From NCBI GenBank assembly GCA_045536015.1, contig JAZSMS010000042.1:1-10907 (forward strand): 10,907 nt of DNA. Reading direction: 5' to 3'. Position 1 is the first letter of the stretch. Every line of letters begins with the position of its first letter. The stretch comes from JAZSMS01 sp045536015. GTDB lineage: Bacteria > Bacillota > Clostridia > Christensenellales > QALW01. Both the position numbers and the translations under genes were made by a program. Under the pieces are notes generated by a model. That model made no database searches and was not told the origin of the DNA. It saw only the letters and a list, made by a program, of their open reading frames with translations. Shown piece after piece: positions 6,645 through 10,907 of the stretch.

Positions 6645-8606
6645 TTACTTGATAAGTTCAATAAATTTTTGTTCATCAATAATCTCTACACCAAGTTTTT
6701 TTGCTTTTTCAAGCTTACTGCCTGCCGCCTCACCTGCAACAACTATATCCGTGCGCTTGCTTACCGACGATTGAATTTCGCCACCAAGGCCTTGTATAAT
6801 CTTGCCTGCTTCATCGCGAGTGAAGTTTTCAAGCTTACCCGTTAAAACTACTCCCTTGCCCGAAAAATAACTGTTAGTTTGTATTTTTACGCTTTCGCGC
6901 GGGGTAACACCGCAAGCAAAAAGTCTTGCAAGCATATCAATATTTTTAGCATCGGCAAAAAACTCGATTATTCCGTCGGCAACTATCTCACCAACATCTG
7001 AAATTGTTAGAAGTTCTTCTTTTTTAGCAAGCGAAAACGCTTCAAACGTCTTAAAGGTATTAGCTAAATCTCGCGCGGTTTTTTTACCAACGTTGGCAAT
7101 TCCAAGTGCGTATATAAATGCATCAAGAGCGCAGTCCTTACTGTTTTCAAGCGCTTGCAAAAGGTTTTGTGCCTTTTTATCCTGCCAACCTTCAAGCGCG
7201 ATAAGCTGCGGATATTCAAGCGTATAAAGCTGGGCAACATCTTTTAATTTAAAGCAATTTATAAGCTGTTCTGCCGTTTTATCGCTTAAAGATTCGATAT
7301 CCATTGCATCGCGCGAGGCATAATGAACAAAGCGCGCAACTATCTGCGGCGTGCAATAACGGTTAGGACAGAATAACAGCATCCCCTTTTCTTCAAGCGG
7401 AGTTTGGCACGAAGGACAATGAGTAGGAATTATAATATCTCTTCCTACTTGCTTTTCGTCAACCACACCCATAATTTCGGGTATAACGTCGTTAGAGCGG
7501 CGCACCCAAACGTCAACACCAAGGCGTACCTTTTTACGCATAATATCCCATTTATTATTGAGCGTGGCACGTTTTACCGTAGCACCGCCTATATCAACCG
7601 CTTCTAAATGTGCAGTAGGAGTAACCTTACCCGTTCTGCCAACATCCCAAACAACGTCAATGAGCTTTGTTGGAACCTGCTCGGCATAAAACTTATATGC
7701 TATTGCCCAGCGCGGAAATTTATCCGTATAGCCAAGCGCTTCTCGGTAGGCGTAATCGCACACCTTAATTACCATTCCGTCTATCTGAAAATCAAGGCTT
7801 GCTCGCTCTGATTCCTTTTGCTTTATGCGCTCTATTACTTCGGAAATACTATCAAACGTTTCGTAATACGAGTTTACGGGAAGCTTTTGCTCTTTTAAAA
7901 ATTGCATTGCCTCAAAAGAAGAATCAAAGTTCTTACCCTCAATAAGACCAATATTATATAAAAATATATCAAGCTTACGCTTTGCGCAAACTGACGGATC
8001 TAAATTTCTAAGCGCGCCTGCCGCTGCGTTTCGCGGATTTTTAAGCGGTTCGAGCGCAGTTTGATTATATTTATTAAAGGTAGAAATTTTCATTATACCT
8101 TCGCCCTGAACCTGCATTTCGCCCAAAAAGTCAATTTCAAGCGGAATAGAGCGAATAGTCTTTGCCTGCGCAAAAATTCGCTCACCCTCTTCGCCGTTGC
8201 CGCGCGTTACCGCATCAACAAGCTTTCCGCCCGAATAGGTTAAATTAACGGTAAGCCCGTCAAACTTATATTCAAGCGAATAAACGGGCTTTGCAAGCTC
8301 GCCAAAAACTTCTTTTAAGCGCTTGTTTACTCTTTCTTCCCAGGCATAAAGCTCATCAAAGCTCTGTGCCTTGTCCATACTCCAAAGGCGAACCTTGTGC
8401 TTTACGGTTTCAAACGCCTTTATGGGCTCGCCGCCTACGCGCTTTGTGGGCGAATTTTCTAAAACTACGCCCGTTTGCTCTTCAAGCTTTTTTAAGCGGG
8501 CATACAAATTATCCCATTCATCATCGCTTGCAATAGGCTCGTCAAGCACGTAATAATGGTAATTAAGCTCGTTAAGCCTATCGACTATTTTTTTCATTTC
8601 TTCCAT
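6645..8606 (-). CDS. ligA: NAD+-dependent DNA ligase LigA, divergent clade
   Basis: LigA seals DNA nicks using NAD+, joining Okazaki fragments and finishing repair. At 653 residues it has the full domain order: domain Ia (NMN binding, about 1-60), the adenylation domain with catalytic lysine K114 in YKFDG (113-117), an OB fold, a four-cysteine zinc finger (CPSC then CPNRYC), helix-hairpin-helix repeats, and a C-terminal BRCT domain with VLTGKL and AGSKLEKAKKLG. The later lysine motifs GMVIKV and PRWAIAYKF are intact. Several usually conserved positions differ: SDDEWD for SDxEYD, TRGNG for TRGDG, VQGE for VRGE, ATLNN for ATLHN, and RRSNDVIP for RRAGDVIP. I recall similar combinations in other clostridial ligases, so this looks like a lineage variant, not decay. 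The start ATG at 8606 lies 7 bases after pcrA, with AAGGA 11 bases upstream; ATG 8597 is a less likely alternative. Confidence 0.96.
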   Translation of the reverse strand: MEEMKKIVDRLNELNYHYYVLDEPIASDDEWDNLYARLKKLEEQTGVVLENSPTKRVGGEPIKAFETVKHKVRLWSMDKAQSFDELYAWEERVNKRLKEVFGELAKPVYSLEYKFDGLTVNLTYSGGKLVDAVTRGNGEEGERIFAQAKTIRSIPLEIDFLGEMQVQGEGIMKISTFNKYNQTALEPLKNPRNAAAGALRNLDPSVCAKRKLDIFLYNIGLIEGKNFDSSFEAMQFLKEQKLPVNSYYETFDSISEVIERIKQKESERASLDFQIDGMVIKVCDYAYREALGYTDKFPRWAIAYKFYAEQVPTKLIDVVWDVGRTGKVTPTAHLEAVDIGGATVKRATLNNKWDIMRKKVRLGVDVWVRRSNDVIPEIMGVVDEKQVGRDIIIPTHCPSCQTPLEEKGMLLFCPNRYCTPQIVARFVHYASRDAMDIESLSDKTAEQLINCFKLKDVAQLYTLEYPQLIALEGWQDKKAQNLLQALENSKDCALDAFIYALGIANVGKKTARDLANTFKTFEAFSLAKKEELLTISDVGEIVADGIIEFFADAKNIDMLARLFACGVTPRESVKIQTNSYFSGKGVVLTGKLENFTRDEAGKIIQGLGGEIQSSVSKRTDIVVAGEAAGSKLEKAKKLGVEIIDEQKFIELIK

Positions 8607-8613
8607 TTATAAA

Positions 8614-10905
8614 TCAGTCCTTAACTATCTCTAAATTTGCCTGCATAGCAACAAGATTTTTTATTCCCGATTTTTCAAAAGCTATGGTTAAAAGCGTATC
8701 ATCACCACTACCTTTAACCGCTATAATTCTACCCTCACCAAAGCGACGGTGCTTAACCAAAAGTCCGATACTCCAGGTCTTTGCACTACTTGCCTGCTTT
8801 TGCTTTGGCGAAACTATACCCATCATAGCCATAGTATCTTTTTGCGCATAAAAATCACGTGCAGAGCTTGTCTGCTTTTTAGGTGAAGAATATATCGGTT
8901 CGTCAGAGAAATATCCAAAATCGTCTTCTATCGCACGGCGGGTAAAGGCTTCGCGGTCAAAAGCAGGAACTTCGGAATGTTCTTCTTTAAATTGGCTTGG
9001 AATTTCTTCCAAAAAACGCGATTTTTTATTCATCATAACGTTGCCGTATTGAACGCGCTGAAGCGCATAGAGCATATACAGCTTGCTCATAGCGCGAGTA
9101 ATACCAACATAGCAAAGGCGGCGCTCTTCTTCAAGCTGTTCTTTATCGTCAAGTGAGCGAGAAAGCGGAAAAAGTCCCTCCTCCATGCCAAGCATAAACA
9201 CGTTTTCAAACTCGGTACCCTTTGCACCGTGAAGCGTCATAAGCGTTACCGTTCCGTCTTTAGAAGCAAACAAATCTTGCACTTCGGGCGTTGAAACAAG
9301 AGCAACGTTTGTTAAATAGTCGGTAAGGCTTGCCTCGGGGTTATCATCAAAATAAGTTACCGTAGCATTTACAAGTTCCTTTAAGTTTTCTATCCTCTCC
9401 TGCGCTTCTTCAGAATTTTCTTTTTCGTACATTGAAATAAGCCCTGTTTTATCAAGCATATACTCAATAAACTCAGTAGGCGGCATTAAAAGACTTTGGG
9501 TTATAAGGTCGTCAACAAGCTCGGCAAACGGACGGATTTTATTAAGTGATCTACCCGAAAGCGAAGTGTTTTCGCAATCAAGAATTGTTCCAAGCATACT
9601 GTCACGGCGCGAAATAGCGCAATCAGAAAGCTCATTAACACAGCTATCACCTATTGCTCGCTTTGGCACGTTTATTATGCGTCTTAAAGCAATTTCATCA
9701 TCAGGATTGGTAAGTATACGAAGATATGCGATAGCATCTTTAATCTCGCGTCTTGAATAGAACGGACTTCCACCTACAACAGTATATGGAATACCCGAGC
9801 CAAGAAGCATTTCTTCTACAATACGCGACTGACTGTTTGTGCGGTACAAAACGGCAAAATCGCTATACGGCTTGCCTTGTCTGCGCGCAAGTGAAATCTG
9901 CTTGCAGACAAATGCCGCCTCGCTTCTGCCATCGCGCACCTGTTCTACACTTATCTTTTCACCCTGCCCTTTTTGTGACCAGAGCGACTTAGGTTTGCGG
10001 TCAAAATTATTTGCGATAACGGCGTTTGCCGCGCTTAAAATATTGTTTGTAGAACGGTAATTTTGCTCAAGCTTAATAACGTGCGCCTGTGCAAAATCTT
10101 TTTCAAATTCTAAAATGTTGCGGATATCTGCGCCGCGCCAGCTGTAAATACTCTGATCGTCGTCACCTACAACACAAACATTGTTCCAACCAGATGCAAG
10201 CATTTTTACAAGCTTGTACTGCGCAATATTGGTATCCTGATATTCGTCAACGTGAATATATCTGAAACGTCGCGCATACTTTTCTAAAATATCAGTATTT
10301 TTTACAAAAAGCTCTATCGTTTTGTTTATAAGGTCGTTGAAATCAAGCGCGTTATTTGCGCGCATTTTTTTCTCGTACTTTTCATAAAGCTTTGCAAAGG
10401 TTTCCTCGCGTGTGCTTACGGAAAGCTTTGCAAATTCATAAGGCGACATAAGCTTATTTTTGCAATCGTCAATAATATATCTAATTTCTTTAGGTGGAAA
10501 TTCTTTATCCGAAAGCTGTTCTTCTTCTAAAACGGTTTTTAAAAGCTTTAATTGGTCATCATCGTCATAGATACTAAACTCTTTTGAATAGCCAAGTGCC
10601 TCGATTTCCCTGCGCAAAATTCTGACGCACATTGAGTGAAAGGTAGAAACCCAAACGTCCGACGACTGACTTTCGCACATAGCCGAAATTCTTTCGCACA
10701 TCTCTGCAGCCGCTTTGTTTGTAAAGGTTATTGCCAGAATGTTCCAAGGCGCAACACCCTTATCTAAAACAAGGTGCGCTATGCGGTGGGTAAGCACTCC
10801 CGTTTTGCCCGATCCGGCACCTGCTATTATTAAAAGACGTCCTTCGGTTTGTAAGACTGGCTCTTTTTGTTGTTCATTAAGCTTTACGTTTTCGATAAAT
10901 GACAC
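8614..10905 (-). CDS. pcrA: ATP-dependent DNA helicase PcrA/UvrD; start at window edge uncertain
   Basis: PcrA is a superfamily 1A 3'-5' helicase that removes RecA and RNA polymerase from DNA and works in repair and rolling-circle replication. The visible product is 763 residues, typical for the family. Motifs in order are the Q motif LNEQQKEPV (9-17), Walker A AGAGSGKT (28-35), ITFTNKAAAEM (59-69), VDEYQD (219-224), GDDDQSIYSWRG (247-258), QNYRST (281-286), motif V LHGAKGTEF (559-567) and motif VI EEERRLCYVGITRA (592-605). The C-terminal RNA polymerase-interacting tudor-like segment (about 712-763) is present, which favours PcrA over other UvrD-like helicases. Motif V has glycine and threonine where LHSAKGLEF is usual. 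The first start in frame is GTG at 10905, two bases from the window edge, so an upstream start cannot be excluded, though the N-terminus already matches the expected family beginning. ligA follows after 7 bases. Confidence 0.95.
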   Translation of the reverse strand: MSFIENVKLNEQQKEPVLQTEGRLLIIAGAGSGKTGVLTHRIAHLVLDKGVAPWNILAITFTNKAAAEMCERISAMCESQSSDVWVSTFHSMCVRILRREIEALGYSKEFSIYDDDDQLKLLKTVLEEEQLSDKEFPPKEIRYIIDDCKNKLMSPYEFAKLSVSTREETFAKLYEKYEKKMRANNALDFNDLINKTIELFVKNTDILEKYARRFRYIHVDEYQDTNIAQYKLVKMLASGWNNVCVVGDDDQSIYSWRGADIRNILEFEKDFAQAHVIKLEQNYRSTNNILSAANAVIANNFDRKPKSLWSQKGQGEKISVEQVRDGRSEAAFVCKQISLARRQGKPYSDFAVLYRTNSQSRIVEEMLLGSGIPYTVVGGSPFYSRREIKDAIAYLRILTNPDDEIALRRIINVPKRAIGDSCVNELSDCAISRRDSMLGTILDCENTSLSGRSLNKIRPFAELVDDLITQSLLMPPTEFIEYMLDKTGLISMYEKENSEEAQERIENLKELVNATVTYFDDNPEASLTDYLTNVALVSTPEVQDLFASKDGTVTLMTLHGAKGTEFENVFMLGMEEGLFPLSRSLDDKEQLEEERRLCYVGITRAMSKLYMLYALQRVQYGNVMMNKKSRFLEEIPSQFKEEHSEVPAFDREAFTRRAIEDDFGYFSDEPIYSSPKKQTSSARDFYAQKDTMAMMGIVSPKQKQASSAKTWSIGLLVKHRRFGEGRIIAVKGSGDDTLLTIAFEKSGIKNLVAMQANLEIVKD

Positions 10906-10907
10906 AT

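Noticed and set aside
1..10907. Striking abundance of AAGC/GCTT and TTCGGG/CCCGAA words
   Set aside because: On the coding strand these mostly fall in frame as Leu CTT and Pro-Glu CCC-GAA codons, so codon preference explains them better than a dispersed repeat or uptake signal.
10903..10907. ATG at the extreme window edge on the minus strand
   Set aside because: It is out of frame with pcrA; the in-frame candidate is the GTG at 10905, and the true start may lie outside the window.

Overview
The window looks like ordinary chromosome from a low-to-moderate GC (roughly 40% by eye) Gram-positive anaerobe, most likely an uncultured member of the Clostridia. This rests on three things: a remA (DUF370) gene between yicC and gmk, a very short omega subunit, and the Firmicutes gene order yicC-remA-gmk-rpoZ-(coaBC)-priA-def-fmt-rsmB known from Bacillus subtilis and many clostridia. 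I cannot name a genus.

Every gene lies on the minus strand, so transcription runs from high to low coordinates. Block 1 (10905 to 6645) holds pcrA (UvrD-type helicase) followed 7 bases later by ligA (NAD+-dependent DNA ligase), a replication and repair pair. Block 2 begins after a 70-base gap (6644-6575), the longest non-coding stretch here. That gap contains a near-consensus extended -10 sigma-A promoter reading toward yicC. Then come yicC (endoribonuclease), remA (DNA-binding regulator), gmk (guanylate kinase), rpoZ (RNA polymerase omega), priA (primosomal helicase), def (peptide deformylase), fmt (Met-tRNA formyltransferase) and rsmB (16S rRNA m5C methyltransferase). The last is cut by the window's left edge. 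Junctions in block 2 are overlaps or gaps of at most 13 bases, consistent with one polycistronic mRNA.

The genes form housekeeping pairs: Fmt adds and Def removes the formyl group of initiator methionine; Gmk supplies GDP/GTP precursors; omega is part of RNA polymerase; RsmB modifies the ribosome; PriA, PcrA and LigA act in replication restart and repair.

I found no mobile element, CRISPR array, tRNA, rRNA, riboswitch or factor-independent terminator, no frameshifted gene, and no gene-free stretch over 300 bases. I do not see an undescribed biological system. The points most worth a second look are the divergent-clade LigA, the absence of coaBC between rpoZ and priA, the compact promoter between ligA and yicC, and the direct joining of the pcrA-ligA block to the yicC block.
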